DNA from: Rhodocollybia butyracea
Lineage: Eukaryota > Basidiomycota > Agaricomycetes > Agaricales > Omphalotaceae
DNA length: 63,044 nt
Assembly (NCBI GenBank): GCA_015501585.1
Contig: JADNRY010000350.1
Span: forward strand, 1 to 63,044
Direction of reading: 5' to 3'
Under the pieces are notes generated by a model. The model did no database searches. It was not told the origin of the DNA and was given only the letters and a program-made list of their open reading frames with translations. The position numbers were made by a program, and so were the translations under genes. Of the stretch, positions 8,428 through 19,840 are shown piece after piece (the stretch's first letter is position 1; each line of letters starts with the position of its first letter).

Positions 8428-11400
8428 TTTACAGATGGGATGGGATATTAGGCACTAACTTGAGCTATGTACCCACAATTCTGTACTTATTGATACTATT
8501 TTTTTCTTCTCGGTAATGGAACATATGCATCTTAGCTAGGTGATTTGTTCGCCTGTTGCGTTGCCGCGGACTTGAGGCCCGCATTTCCGATGGGCCGGTC
8601 CCCGTGACGCAAACTTGCGTTGTGAATTCATCTTTGTTTCTGTTTGGTACTTCGAATGTTCGATAGTACTTAACTACATGATACTACTACCCAGGTTACC
8701 ACCATCTATATTTTCGGATCGAACTTTTAACCCAGCCAACTCTGCAGCTCTACTCTACACTATAATTCCTTATCTTCCTACCAGTTTCCGGGTCTCAGAA
8801 CAACAACTTCTGGGTCGTCTCACAAGAAATATGTCCCAAGGCATCCTGAGACATAGTCGCTAGAGTCGCTACTGCTGCTACATCGTCTCGCAGATGACTT
8901 AGGAAGTGTCCAAGGTATGCTATATAGATCTATGTATGCTGATGAACTTGTATATAGTATTTGTTGCTTTCGCTGCCTTTGCCGCCTCCGATATTACGGA
9001 TTCTTCATCCCATGGACCTGTGATACTCCAGGTTTGAGATTTACGCCCTTCTACCTGGCTACAGCCTCTGTATCCCTCCCATTACTGTTGGCACTCCCAG
9101 TTCTCTGATACATCAGCCCTACCATCTGAAATTATCAGATTGAAAGTGAGTGTTAAAACTGAACAGAGGCTGGCTTGTCCTTGGGTCATTTTGATCTCCC
9201 ACCCTTCAATCATCTGCTGTGGCTCCTGGTGGCCTGCTCCTCCCTCCCAAAGCTCTCCTCTCTTGAGCCACTCACTCTCTTGGAATTATTTCGAGTTGGC
9301 AGAATTTACAACTCTTTGCACGGACTGCCATATTTTATAGGCATTCCCTATAACAGACCTTCACCCCCTGTTTAGCTCATTAATGGGGACACTCCTCGCT
9401 TGCTCATAACCGATTTGTCCTTCAACTGGAGTGACAAGGGTACAGTTTGTTTACAAAGAGGTTGGGGGGGATTCTGATAGCGTATGAATGCTCCTTACGT
9501 TCACATAAAACCCTAGGGTGCTGGTGCGCCGGTTTCGCCACTGGTTGCGTGGGATTTGGTAACTTGTGCAAATAGGGATAGCACAGGAAGCCGCCCAGGA
9601 TCTCGCAAGAGCCATTAAGGCCACAGTGCGGTTACGCCTGCTTGGGGACCTGGTTTTGCCCTAGCTCCCTCCCTCTTTTTCATTAGGGCAGAATGTGCTC
9701 CATTGAGCTGTAGATAGGTAATCGTAACAGCTAGCCTTGTACTTATGTACCTGGCCTTGCTAACATCCCTGCATCGGCCTCGCAGTCTACCTTCTCCATG
9801 AGAGTCGAGCTCGCTGCCTGTGCTGGTGTAGGGACCGGCTAGTTCCCTTCGGGGGACCGCTTTCAGCTGAGGCTGAATGGGCCGTGTAATCAATTCCAAT
9901 TCCAATTCCATACCTCTCTTCCGCCAATTTTTAATATCTTCGACCCAATCCATGACTTGTCGCACATCTTCAGCTCCAAAACCGCCGTCGTAATACAAAG
10001 GACTTGCTGCTGCACAGAGACGTGTTTCGGGTGCATCAGCGCCTCCTAGTGCCGATATACCTTTCTTTTACAACACCTCAAACTCCAACGGGATGCTTCA
10101 TCTGAAGACGAAGTAAATGGGGCGACTGGCTCGTTAGAGGAAAGGACAAGATGCTAGGCTTCTTCTCTGTCGTCTCCGTCAGATGGAGAAGAAATGGCTT
10201 TTTGACGAGCAACAAGTCCGGAATGGGCACCGGAACGGGCCCGGGTCTTTCATCTGATGATTCGATACATATTGCTGCTGATTATGGTCACGATGATACG
10301 TCTCCCTTCCTGTGAACAATCCATCTACTTCAAGTATTTGGTGGGTGTCCTTCTTCTTTCCTACTTTCAAACCTTCCTCAAAACCGCTTCGTTGACGTTA
10401 TGTCTTTGCACAGAGCATGCATAATAGCCTCTCGATATCCTGCACCAGCCACCCCCTTCCCATCTTCCCCGTACTTCTTCCCTCCCCATCCCATCCACAA
10501 CATCAAACCCCATCGGATGCGTCCCCTCTCCCACTACAATCACCTCCCTCTTCCCCGCTCCCTCCGGCCCCCTCCTGAATGCAGTGTCTTCGATGCAACC
10601 CTCAACGCGCGAACGTCCTACTCTCACTTTTTGAATCCACATCACTCCAGACACTCTGCCAGCTTTTTCAGGTCCACTTTCCAGTTTCATCCACAAATTG
10701 AAATTGCTTCGTATGACAGATCTAATTCTTCTATCTGTCCGATGAAAATTTCCTTTGCCAGTATATAGCCAAAGGGCTGTCGTCTTTTACCACTATCCTC
10801 GTCATCTACACCCTATCTATCGTCCTCGGACGGATATACAGCGATGCACTCTGTCATGGATCAGAATTTGACGCACACGTTTACTGAGTTCAAATAGGTA
10901 CGCTTTGAAGTATGCAGGGCTCTGGCAAGCCCCAATAATGGCATCTTGGCTATTTTTTTGGTTCTGATTTGTTCAGTTCTTGACAAGTCTAAGTAGGTGA
11001 TGGATTTTACAGATAAATGTACACGATAAAGCTGCCTCGTACTAATAACTTGTTAATAACAGATCTTTGAAATCTTCTCTCGGTGATCTATGACCGCTCT
11101 GAATGAGGTACTAGCCCACGCACAACCCCAATACCATTGGCGTTCAATACACTCGTATGCGTCCGTCGACTCCTCATTTTCTTATCAGTTCATGTCAGCA
11201 ATCTCGAGTTGATGCTGCCCGTTCAGTTCAATGCAGTACAAGCAAAAACTATCATAGAGCTTGTCGATTTGCAGATCATCGCGACTTCTGTCCAATTCTC
11301 GGGAAGGCACTCTGACCTCCGAGGCATGCCAACCCTTCGCCGAGCTCTCCTTCCGGTCGGCCAATTTTCACTTCAACGTATGGCTTTATGACACTGGCGT

Positions 11401-12205
11401 GAGAACTTTGAAATAGGTTCAGATATGATATTTGCGGTTCGGAATGCTCCGGATCCATCTGCTGTTAATGTGACGCGCAGTTAGCCTGGTACCCAAGACG
11501 TTCAGCTAAGTAACGCGCAGTATGTATTGGAGGTTCAGGTACGCTTTGCAACATCTTTGATATGTTTCTCTGGATATGTTGACATACTTACACTACAATT
11601 GATACCGTTAGCACTGTCAATAAATTGACAGCTGTACCATCTTAATACAATCTCAGTTCTTGAAGAAATGAATGTACGAGTGAGGCATTCACAGAACTGG
11701 AAACTGTATCAAAACGGTTTAACGGTTTTGATACGTTCGTTTGTGACAAGTCTAGGAAACACTTTGGGAAGAATATACTCTATAGTTAACACATACGGAT
11801 CTGAGAACTGCCAAAACCGTTTCGATACAGTTCTCAGTGTAGGTAACAATTTGGGAAGTACATTTACGGAAATGGGAGCTGTATCAAAACCGTTTTGGCA
11901 CAGTTCTCAGTTTGTGACAGGTCTGGGGAAAAAATTGGGAAATGAATATACAGATAACGCACTTACAGAAGTTATCGATGTGCTGAGTGGCACGAGTTTT
12001 AAGTTCCTCTCAAGTTCGGCGCCGGTCGACTTTGAACGGCCTATTTCCGGCAAGCATCCAACTTGTTCTGGCAGCTTATAGTTAACAATAAACATTGGCT
12101 CTCTCTTTTAGACTCCACGGGCAATATATATAGGCTTACCTCTTTGCATCTTTACACTTCACCTTACAGGCTAACCTCAACCTTGTCCCACCTTGACACT
12201 CTAGC
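8428..12205. other. Long gene-poor stretch, no supported gene
   Basis: Open frames here are short and without recognisable motifs. The longest stretch with protein-like character is on the minus strand at 10367-10696 (it contains EVIVVGEGTHPMGFDVV), but I could not extend it by splicing or name a family; it may be a gene fragment. A cluster of short inverted repeats lies at about 11690-11920 and is listed separately. The last 100 bases are the 5' flank of family copy 3, with a TATATATA motif near 12125. Confidence 0.45.
11690..11925. repeat. Cluster of imperfect tandem and inverted repeats
   Basis: A unit containing GTATCAAAAC, its complement GTTTTGATAC and CAGTTCTC/GAGAACTG recurs three to four times. 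Near 11707-11735 the two 10-base arms GTATCAAAAC and GTTTTGATAC face each other and could form a hairpin. Near 11800-11835 GAGAACTG and CAGTTCTC flank a similar core. The phrase TGGGAAGAATA or close variants follows the units. No coding role is supported, although one frame is open through the array. Confidence 0.6.
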
Positions 12206-12984
12206 ATGTCTTCCTCTCCCAATAAAGTTGAAATACTAGCTGAGGTCCTTACTCAGGATGTCCTTCCTACGGCCTCGAGTTCCATCCTATGGGTACTTGT
12301 GTCTATCACCGTTTCTATGGCTCTCCTTCAGCGTGTTTTATTTCCTTGCGTCACTCTGTCAAGTCTTCGCACAACCGTTGACGCGGTTGATGAATTGTTG
12401 GAAGGACACGAGGCGGACATTCATACAATATATCATACCAGTATTGTCTCTGATGGGTGTGTGGATTGTACAGACTGTCTCCGTCGGTAGCTGTTCTTTC
12501 TATCATAATTACTCATCTATTCATCCCACCTCGTAGATGCATCGATTACAAACGGACCTGGCTTCGGTGAGTAGCACAGTCTCCATCATGACTTGATTAA
12601 TTATTGACAAACCTTTTCCATGTTAGGATCGACAAAGTCGCTCATAGAATTTATGAATATGATCGAAATTCATCTCGGATGATATACTTCTCCCTTACTC
12701 GCGTATGTATGATCTCATCATCATACAAAAGGATGCGGGCTCTGCAAGACAACATAGAGGTAAATATGTCATACCTTATTCTCACATGCTCATTGGCTCG
12801 TGTGCGACACTATCGGCCCCTTGATGTGTTCACTGTCTTGGGATACCTTTACTGATCTCCTTTGATACTATGCTCTTTCTAGCATTCCATTGCGTTAAGC
12901 TCCAAGCAGCACAACGACTGGAAACTAGACTCGACGCAACTGCGTAGACGTAAGGATCCCCAATCTTCTGCGAGCATCCAGTGA
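12206..12984 (+). CDS. Small one-pass membrane protein with Cys motif, copy 3 (intact)
   Basis: Exons 12206-12486, 12537-12566, 12627-12759 and 12883-12984 give 181 residues without a stop. Exons 2 and 3 have the same lengths (30 and 133 bases) as in copy 2. Exon 1 is three bases longer because of one extra codon after DIHTIYH. The hydrophobic segment (ILWVLVSITVSMALLQ) and the Cys motif CVDCTDCLRR are kept, while other positions have drifted. Preserved frame and splice sites despite divergence suggest selection for function, or very recent activity. The first donor reads GTAGCT rather than GTGAGT, a weaker site. The Helitron 5' end lies about 108 bases downstream. The function is unknown. 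Confidence 0.68.
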
Positions 12985-13092
12985 TGTACAGATTCATGGG
13001 CACCTAGTACTTACTTGAAATACTTACACTCTATATTGATACTATTTTCTTCTATGGCCAATTTGTGAAATTTATTTACCTAGTCAAAGCGT

Positions 13093-16000
13093 TCCCCGAC
13101 TCTGACCAAAGGGAAGGGAGGGCTCTGTGGTTCCGATTCTTATCTGATGTTTCAAATTTCTTTATCCGAGGAAATTATTTCTCACGATGATTAAATGATG
13201 TCATTTCGATAACAGTGGAGTATTTAGTGATGAGGATTTTGTGTACAGCCTCACATCGCATTTTGCTTTCTTTCTCGTTACTACCACAGAGCATATTTTC
13301 CAAGGAGATGAATCCTGTCTATGATACTTTTGTGTCTGTTCAAAATAGAATCCCAATTTGGGCTGAACCATGTGTTGCTGCTGAGCGTTATTTGTTGTTG
13401 AAGTCATTGCCTTTGTCCATGTTCATGGTGTTGTCTCATTGCTTGGAGGGGTGCATGCCCACTCGGAAAAAAATCATATCTTTGGTTGAAAGTAAATGTT
13501 CTCAGTTATATGAAGGTTTTGTTGGTGTTGAAGTTGAAAATATGTTTGATTATGTTGTTGGTATATACCAGGTAACATTTGGTTCTGAATTGGCTCATGA
13601 AATGATGCAAGTTTTACCTGTTTGTGCTGGCTTGAATGCTAGTGAACATGTACTTTTCCGAAAGAGTGTATTAAAAAAAGTTGAGAGTATATTTCTTGTT
13701 GCTACAGATACTGATGTAATGGCTATGAAGGAAGAATTACTTATCACTAATAAGAATGTTAACGGGAAAATGGTGTATAAGTCAAAATCTAAATATGGAT
13801 ATGGTACAGTGTCATCTCAATCACTTCAGGTTTGTTTGAGTAGATGTTTTTGTCGAGATTTTCAATCAATTTACTCACAGGAACTCAACGTTATTGCTAC
13901 AATGTATCTTAATGTGAAAGGTGATATCTCAAGTGTTGACAAATTTCAGCAAGAAGATTTGGTGTTTCATATATTGAAGCAGAGAGGTTACACTCAACAT
14001 GTGTTGGATGAAATACAGGAAATGTGTGTTGATATGCCAGTATCTGAACCTATCAATGAGCGTCGTGCCAATCGTATTGCAAATGTGATCAGTGAACAGA
14101 ATCGTATCAAAGATATTAATGAGAAATGGCCCCAACTCATCACTGACGATGTCATTCACTCATGTATTAATGCATATTCTGAGGGAATAAAGTATAAACA
14201 ATTGGATATATGTGCTTCTTGTGGATCTGAAGACAGATTAAGGACAGGTGAATTCCATGCTGTAAATGAGTTTAATTCATTGGAGTGTTTGCGTGTAAGA
14301 GATCACCATATTCTAAGCCATTCTTTACCAGGGCGATTTATGTACATTGATCAGTCATTGAATGGATTGATGCTGGAACCAAAGGGTATAAATATGACTG
14401 AACATGGTGTTGTTGAGTTGTACTTTTGTGTTGAATGTCATTCCTTGGTTGCAAGGAATCAGTTACCACGACTTGCATTAAATAATGGTCTATATCGAGG
14501 TGAACTTCCTCCAGAACTGAAAGACATTACATGGGTGGAAGAAATGGCATGTAGTATATATCGGACAACAGCTCATGTTGCACGCTTGTATGGTTCATCA
14601 TCTGAAGAAAATCCTTTGTATATTCATGGTAATACATGTGCACATCCTATGAAGATTGTATCACATGCAACATCACTTCCACGTGCACCTAGTGACATTA
14701 ACAACCTTATTTCAGTTGTATTTGTTGGTCCTAGGAAGTTGAAAAAAGAAGAGTTTCATAAACTTAGTGCATATGTTGTGCGTAAACATAAGATATTGGC
14801 TTTATTGAAATATTTGCAAGCTCATTCTCGTGTGTTTTTTGATATTCCTGAAATTGATTATGATGCTCTTAGCTTGTATCCTGAAAATGGTTTATTACCT
14901 GGTTTAGGAGATCGAATCATATATGATCATGAATCCAATCCAGTCAATTTGTTTGATACAGAAACATCAGGTTTTGATGATCATGTAGGACAACTTATGA
15001 CTGATGCAGAAGAAAATGATATGTTGTTGGAGAAGTCAGGATTGTATGACTCTGAATCAAATTCTGTACCAGCAAGGTTTATGAGAGCAAGTGCATTACG
15101 TAATATTACAGTTGCGGCAAATCCAAGTGAGCATTTTCCTTTAATGTATGATAAAGATCCTGTACCTGAATATAATAATCCTGATTTATTTCCGGGAATG
15201 TTTCCTACATTATATCCACTTGGTATTGGAGGTTTTGAGGATAAAACACGTAATCCAGCAGTGTCATTGGAGTCACATGCTAAACATCTTCTTGATCAAG
15301 CAGATAGGGCTTTCCGGTATCATTACTTTTACATGTTCGTTATATTGAATCTAATTCAGCGTCGAACAGCTCATTTACATACATCCATGTTAGTGAAGCA
15401 ATCACAGTTTAACACTATTGTACCTGCCTTACTGTCTGTAACTCCGCAAGTGCTTATGAATTTGTCTGATCATATTCAGCATGAAAATCATTCTGGTTTG
15501 TATACAGATGAAGAAAAAAATGCTTTGTTATTGTTAAAAGAAGTTAATGTAATTTCTGCTAAAATTCCTGGATCTCAGGCATCCAAGATCAATGCGCGAA
15601 ATGAAATTCGCAGTTACTTTGCAATGTTCAATTTGCCAACTTTGTTCTTTACATTTAACCCATCTGCAGTACATAGTCCCATTTTTCAAGTAATTTTTGG
15701 TGATGAGATGGTTGATTTAGCATCACGTTTTCCTGATATACCTATTCGCAGAGCAAATCGAGCAAAACGGGTAGCTAAGGACCCTGTTGCAGCAGCTGAT
15801 TTCTTTGAATTTATGTACATATGTTTATTCCGAGATTTGTTTGGCTGGGATTTTAAACATGGAAAATCTAATGGTAAAGGTGGTATACTTGGTAATATGA
15901 AGGCTTTCTATGGTGTTACTGAACTAAATGAACGTGCTCAGTTTCATGGTCATTATTTTATTTGGTTGGAAGGAGCACAGAACCCATCAGATGTACATGA

Positions 16001-19000
16001 GATGATGCAAAAATCAGATGAATATTGCAAACGATTTTTTGCATTTTTTGAAAGTATTATTCATCATCATTTGCCACGTGTTGATATCACTATAGACAAA
16101 GAGGATGATGAACCAAGAACTGAAATGCCGCTCAAAGGACCTATTGTAGACAATGGTGTCCATTCGATTGATGTTGTGCAATCATCTGTTAAAGACTGGT
16201 TAGCACAGTTTCAATGTGAACATAAAAGAATTGGTGAACATCATCAACGACATCGGCATATGCCTGTATGTTACAAAGGAAGGGAAGATAAAACAGTGTG
16301 TAGATTCTGTTTTCCTCATGATATTGTTCCAGTTTCATATTTTGATGCAAAAACAAATTCTATTATATTTTCACGTCTGGAATCTGATGTTAATGGTCAT
16401 AATCCAATTGTACTTGTATATACTAGGCATAATCATGATATGAAATGTATATTGAGTGGAAAAGCGGCAAGAGCAGCAATGTTTTACATCACAGATTATA
16501 TTACAAAAATGCCATTGAAAACAGAACAGCTGTTATCTTTACTTTCGAAAGCAGTAGCATCAGTAACAGCCGATGATATCAATGATACACCCCTTGGTAA
16601 ATCTAAAAAACTCTTACATCGTTGTTTAACACATTTTGGCCGAGGGCAACAGCTGCATGCTCAACAGGCAGCGCGATATTTGCGTCAGATTGGTGATACT
16701 ATGTTTTCTCATAAAACAGTGCGATTACCTTCAGCAAATTTATTACTATTTGTTCAGCAGCAATTTTCATCATTATATAAAGGGCTTAATGATGATGATA
16801 ACATTGATGATGTATCAGTGAAGATATCTATAGATAGTAACGGGCGGTTACGAGAATGTAATCAAGTACATGATTACTGGTTCCGTGATGCTGCACTTGA
16901 TCATGTAAATTTCTTTGATTTCATTCGATATTTTTCATGTCAGTCAAAATCTGGAACACAAATAAAAAACACACCAGAAAGTCGAGTAGGTGTATTGACA
17001 CGATATGGTTTATGTGATGGTCATCCAAAATCTGTAACACATCATATTATTCGACATACATATCTAGAAAATGGTGACGTTGGTCAAGTTCTTGTACCTG
17101 TTGTAACAGGATTAATTATTCCACGACGTAATTCACCGCTTTATAAAATATTTCTTCTTGCTCATTTCAAGCCATTTTCTGTCCGTCGAGCATTAATTGA
17201 TGTGAATGTGGAGTACGATTTCAGTTCATTTCAATTTACTGATGTTTGTAAATCAATTATGCGGAATTGGGAAGCAATTTATGAATGTCAAGATGAGCGT
17301 GATGCGGAACGCATTCGCAAACAGTCAGATGTTATGAAAAAGATGAGTGTTGAAGCAACTCCTACTGTTCATTTTGATTTTGATGATGATGATGATATTC
17401 AATTTGTAGGTGAAATTGGGTCAAATAGAAACACATCAAGTCAATCTGGTCTGGAATATCATTGTATTTTACTGAAAAGGGATCTGGTTCTTTCGCAATG
17501 GTTAGGAAAGCCAAGTGACAATTTATGCATGAAGTTGAGAAAAATAGCATCTCAATTTGATTTACCATTGCAAACAACTTCACAGTTATCAATATGGAAT
17601 TCTCAGATAAAGAAACAAAGTGCTGCTATTGCTAAGAGTAGACAATCACATTCAGATGTATCTTCACAAGTACAGATACTATATTCATCAAGTAATACAA
17701 TGTTATGTAACACACAATGTGAAAATGCACCAACATTGTTATATAGAGATGTGCAACAAAGTAGTGTTTCGATTCAATCATTACAGGATCAAGTTTCACT
17801 GGAATTTAAATTAAATGAGAAACAGTTACAAGCATTTAAGATTATTTCTACAATCATGATTCAGCAGAATGTGCTTGGTATTTCACATGTAAATCCTTTG
17901 CGCATGTTTCTAACTGGACCTGGAGGTACTGGTAAAACACATGTGGTTAAAGCTGTTAAAAAATTGATGAAACATTTTGCTCTGGATCATATTATTAGAT
18001 TTGTTGCACCTACTGGTACTGCAGCTGCATTGATAGAAGGGACAACAATTCACAAAGGACTTGGTATCACTGTTAATAAAGATCCAAAAGGTGTTGCCAA
18101 TCGGAGTTTAGGTGGTTCTGAAGAAGTTTCTTTTGCTATTGGAGTTGCAACAAGGTCTCGCTTGAGGCAAGAATGGAAAGATGTTCAGTTACTGTTTATA
18201 GATGAAATATCCCTAGTATCGCAATCTTTGCTTGCAGAAATAGATGCTGCATTGCGATTTGCTAAAGAAGTACCTGATGATTACTTTGGTGCAATCAACA
18301 TCATATTTGCTGGTGATATGTATCAATACCCTGCATCGCCTGGTAGAGCACTGTATGTTCCAATCAATCGGCATGGAGAGAAAAAAGATAAAGAAACAAT
18401 GAATAGATTGGGTAGATTGGCATGGAAATCTGTTAACACTGTAGTTGTTCTTAATGAACAAAAGCGAATGAATGAGGATGTGGAATATGGTGAAGCTGTT
18501 TTCCGTTTAAGAACACGGGAATGTATTGAATCTGATGTAGAGATATTCAACAGTCGAGTTATCAAATCTTCTGCTTTTCCCAATGGTGTTACATTGGAAT
18601 CTGATTCAGAATATTTGGCTTCAATCATTGTTCCAACAAATAAATTACGACAGCAGATTAATCATTGGAAATGTCATGCTGTATGTCAAAACACAAATGG
18701 TCCATCTATTGTGGCATGTTATGCACAAGACAAGATATTGGAAAGTAGTTGGCCTGATTTATTACATAACGGTTGTATGCCGAATAACATACAGTCTGGC
18801 TTACTAAATTTAGATACATCTTCTTCATCATTAACTGGTTCATTGCCTGGAGTTCTTGATATGTATATTGGTATGCCTGTGATTTTGCGTGGTCGAAATA
18901 TAAATACAGACCTTGGCATTACCAATGGTGCAAAAGGTTTTGTTCACAAGATAACTATGGCAGATGATGAAAATGGTTTTTCACATGCATCATGTGCATT

Positions 19001-19840
19001 AGTTGAGTTTCCAGGAAGTAAAGTGACATTAGAAGGATTACCTCGTGGATATTTTCCTATTAGTGCAATTACATGGAAATTCTCTACAATCATTGATGTT
19101 CCATCTGTGGGAAAATGTAAAGTTCGGGTTATGCGCACACAGCTTCCATTCCAGCCAGGTTTTGCTGTTACAGGTCAATCCTCACAAGGTCAAACATTAC
19201 CCATTGTCATATGTAATCTTCATGAAGGGAGTTGGGCTGCATATGTTGCTGCATCACGAGTTACCAGTCGCAATGGATTGTTCATTACAAAAGAAGTATC
19301 ATTGCAAGATTTAAATGAGCCTGCAATACCATATACATTACGGTTTGAGACAAGGCGATTAGAGCTTATGGAGTACAACACTTTAATTTATTGGGGTTTT
19401 TCTGCGGAAAGTGTTGTTATGGTACCTGATTTTGAAAGTGAAGCTGGTATTAATGAACACTATAAGTTTGCATTTCCAATGCCGGAACGTAAGCGGAAAC
19501 AAAGAGATGGGGAATCTTCTGCCTTAACATCTTTTATGGTGGTCACATAATGTCACGCACCATCACATGCACATATAATGAGTTTTATTGCAGTTCTGAA
19601 GCAGGAGAAGCACATACAATTAGAATAAGAGCTTTAAGCCCTTGATACATGCAAAATACATACTATTCACCACATATTTGGGGCAAAGGAGTTCATTGTA
19701 ACACATGATCCTAAGTACTGTCCGTATATGGAATACAGCCATATTTTACCCATAATGTACCGTAGGAGATAAAATTGGTCCGTAAATATGGAGAAAATCT
19801 CCGTACCATATACGATACGTACGGTGATGAGCCCTAGGTT
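13093..19840 (+). mobile_element. Helitron (autonomous, H1); 3' end uncertain
   Basis: The 5' end is taken as TCCCCGACTCTGACC at 13093, because the same sequence opens the second Helitron at 60659 and a Helitron begins with TC. Inside is one intact Rep-helicase gene. The 3' end is not settled. A candidate is the CTAG at 19834-19837, preceded by a hairpin-forming CCGTAC...GTACGG about nine bases upstream, as Helitron ends have. But the next base is G rather than the usual T, and the same end motif occurs at 41850 outside any Helitron. The element is clearly AT-richer than the genes at 50-60 kb. Confidence 0.7.
13308..19550 (+). CDS. Helitron Rep-helicase (HUH endonuclease plus PIF1-like helicase)
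   Basis: An intact frame of 2,080 residues. I start at the ATG at 13308, not the in-frame ATG at 13215, because MNPVYDTFVSVQNRIPIW lines up with the start of the second Helitron protein. In order: an N-terminal region with a CxxC-type segment (DICASCGSEDRLRTG, about residue 300); a Helitron-like N domain near residue 670 (YFYMFVILNLIQRR); the metal-binding HUH motif FHGHYFIW at about residue 880; the two catalytic tyrosines in FYITDYITK at about residues 1060 and 1064; and a PIF1 helicase with Walker A GPGGTGKT (17916-17939), FIDEIS, FAGDMYQYP and the C-terminal motif FAVTGQSSQGQT. It nicks and unwinds DNA for rolling-circle transposition. No frameshift or stop was seen, so it may be active. 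Confidence 0.93.
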   Translation: MNPVYDTFVSVQNRIPIWAEPCVAAERYLLLKSLPLSMFMVLSHCLEGCMPTRKKIISLVESKCSQLYEGFVGVEVENMFDYVVGIYQVTFGSELAHEMMQVLPVCAGLNASEHVLFRKSVLKKVESIFLVATDTDVMAMKEELLITNKNVNGKMVYKSKSKYGYGTVSSQSLQVCLSRCFCRDFQSIYSQELNVIATMYLNVKGDISSVDKFQQEDLVFHILKQRGYTQHVLDEIQEMCVDMPVSEPINERRANRIANVISEQNRIKDINEKWPQLITDDVIHSCINAYSEGIKYKQLDICASCGSEDRLRTGEFHAVNEFNSLECLRVRDHHILSHSLPGRFMYIDQSLNGLMLEPKGINMTEHGVVELYFCVECHSLVARNQLPRLALNNGLYRGELPPELKDITWVEEMACSIYRTTAHVARLYGSSSEENPLYIHGNTCAHPMKIVSHATSLPRAPSDINNLISVVFVGPRKLKKEEFHKLSAYVVRKHKILALLKYLQAHSRVFFDIPEIDYDALSLYPENGLLPGLGDRIIYDHESNPVNLFDTETSGFDDHVGQLMTDAEENDMLLEKSGLYDSESNSVPARFMRASALRNITVAANPSEHFPLMYDKDPVPEYNNPDLFPGMFPTLYPLGIGGFEDKTRNPAVSLESHAKHLLDQADRAFRYHYFYMFVILNLIQRRTAHLHTSMLVKQSQFNTIVPALLSVTPQVLMNLSDHIQHENHSGLYTDEEKNALLLLKEVNVISAKIPGSQASKINARNEIRSYFAMFNLPTLFFTFNPSAVHSPIFQVIFGDEMVDLASRFPDIPIRRANRAKRVAKDPVAAADFFEFMYICLFRDLFGWDFKHGKSNGKGGILGNMKAFYGVTELNERAQFHGHYFIWLEGAQNPSDVHEMMQKSDEYCKRFFAFFESIIHHHLPRVDITIDKEDDEPRTEMPLKGPIVDNGVHSIDVVQSSVKDWLAQFQCEHKRIGEHHQRHRHMPVCYKGREDKTVCRFCFPHDIVPVSYFDAKTNSIIFSRLESDVNGHNPIVLVYTRHNHDMKCILSGKAARAAMFYITDYITKMPLKTEQLLSLLSKAVASVTADDINDTPLGKSKKLLHRCLTHFGRGQQLHAQQAARYLRQIGDTMFSHKTVRLPSANLLLFVQQQFSSLYKGLNDDDNIDDVSVKISIDSNGRLRECNQVHDYWFRDAALDHVNFFDFIRYFSCQSKSGTQIKNTPESRVGVLTRYGLCDGHPKSVTHHIIRHTYLENGDVGQVLVPVVTGLIIPRRNSPLYKIFLLAHFKPFSVRRALIDVNVEYDFSSFQFTDVCKSIMRNWEAIYECQDERDAERIRKQSDVMKKMSVEATPTVHFDFDDDDDIQFVGEIGSNRNTSSQSGLEYHCILLKRDLVLSQWLGKPSDNLCMKLRKIASQFDLPLQTTSQLSIWNSQIKKQSAAIAKSRQSHSDVSSQVQILYSSSNTMLCNTQCENAPTLLYRDVQQSSVSIQSLQDQVSLEFKLNEKQLQAFKIISTIMIQQNVLGISHVNPLRMFLTGPGGTGKTHVVKAVKKLMKHFALDHIIRFVAPTGTAAALIEGTTIHKGLGITVNKDPKGVANRSLGGSEEVSFAIGVATRSRLRQEWKDVQLLFIDEISLVSQSLLAEIDAALRFAKEVPDDYFGAINIIFAGDMYQYPASPGRALYVPINRHGEKKDKETMNRLGRLAWKSVNTVVVLNEQKRMNEDVEYGEAVFRLRTRECIESDVEIFNSRVIKSSAFPNGVTLESDSEYLASIIVPTNKLRQQINHWKCHAVCQNTNGPSIVACYAQDKILESSWPDLLHNGCMPNNIQSGLLNLDTSSSSLTGSLPGVLDMYIGMPVILRGRNINTDLGITNGAKGFVHKITMADDENGFSHASCALVEFPGSKVTLEGLPRGYFPISAITWKFSTIIDVPSVGKCKVRVMRTQLPFQPGFAVTGQSSQGQTLPIVICNLHEGSWAAYVAASRVTSRNGLFITKEVSLQDLNEPAIPYTLRFETRRLELMEYNTLIYWGFSAESVVMVPDFESEAGINEHYKFAFPMPERKRKQRDGESSALTSFMVVT

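Noticed and set aside
9615..10696. Minus-strand gene at 9.6-10.7 kb
   Set aside because: Two frames look partly protein-like, but no splice model joins them and no family was recognised.
11668..12081. 137-residue plus-strand frame
   Set aside because: It runs through the inverted-repeat array; the apparent protein repeats only reflect the DNA repeats.
13215..13307. Upstream in-frame ATG for the first Helitron protein
   Set aside because: The related Helitron at 60878 begins where MNPVYDTF (13308) aligns, and the upstream residues have no counterpart there.
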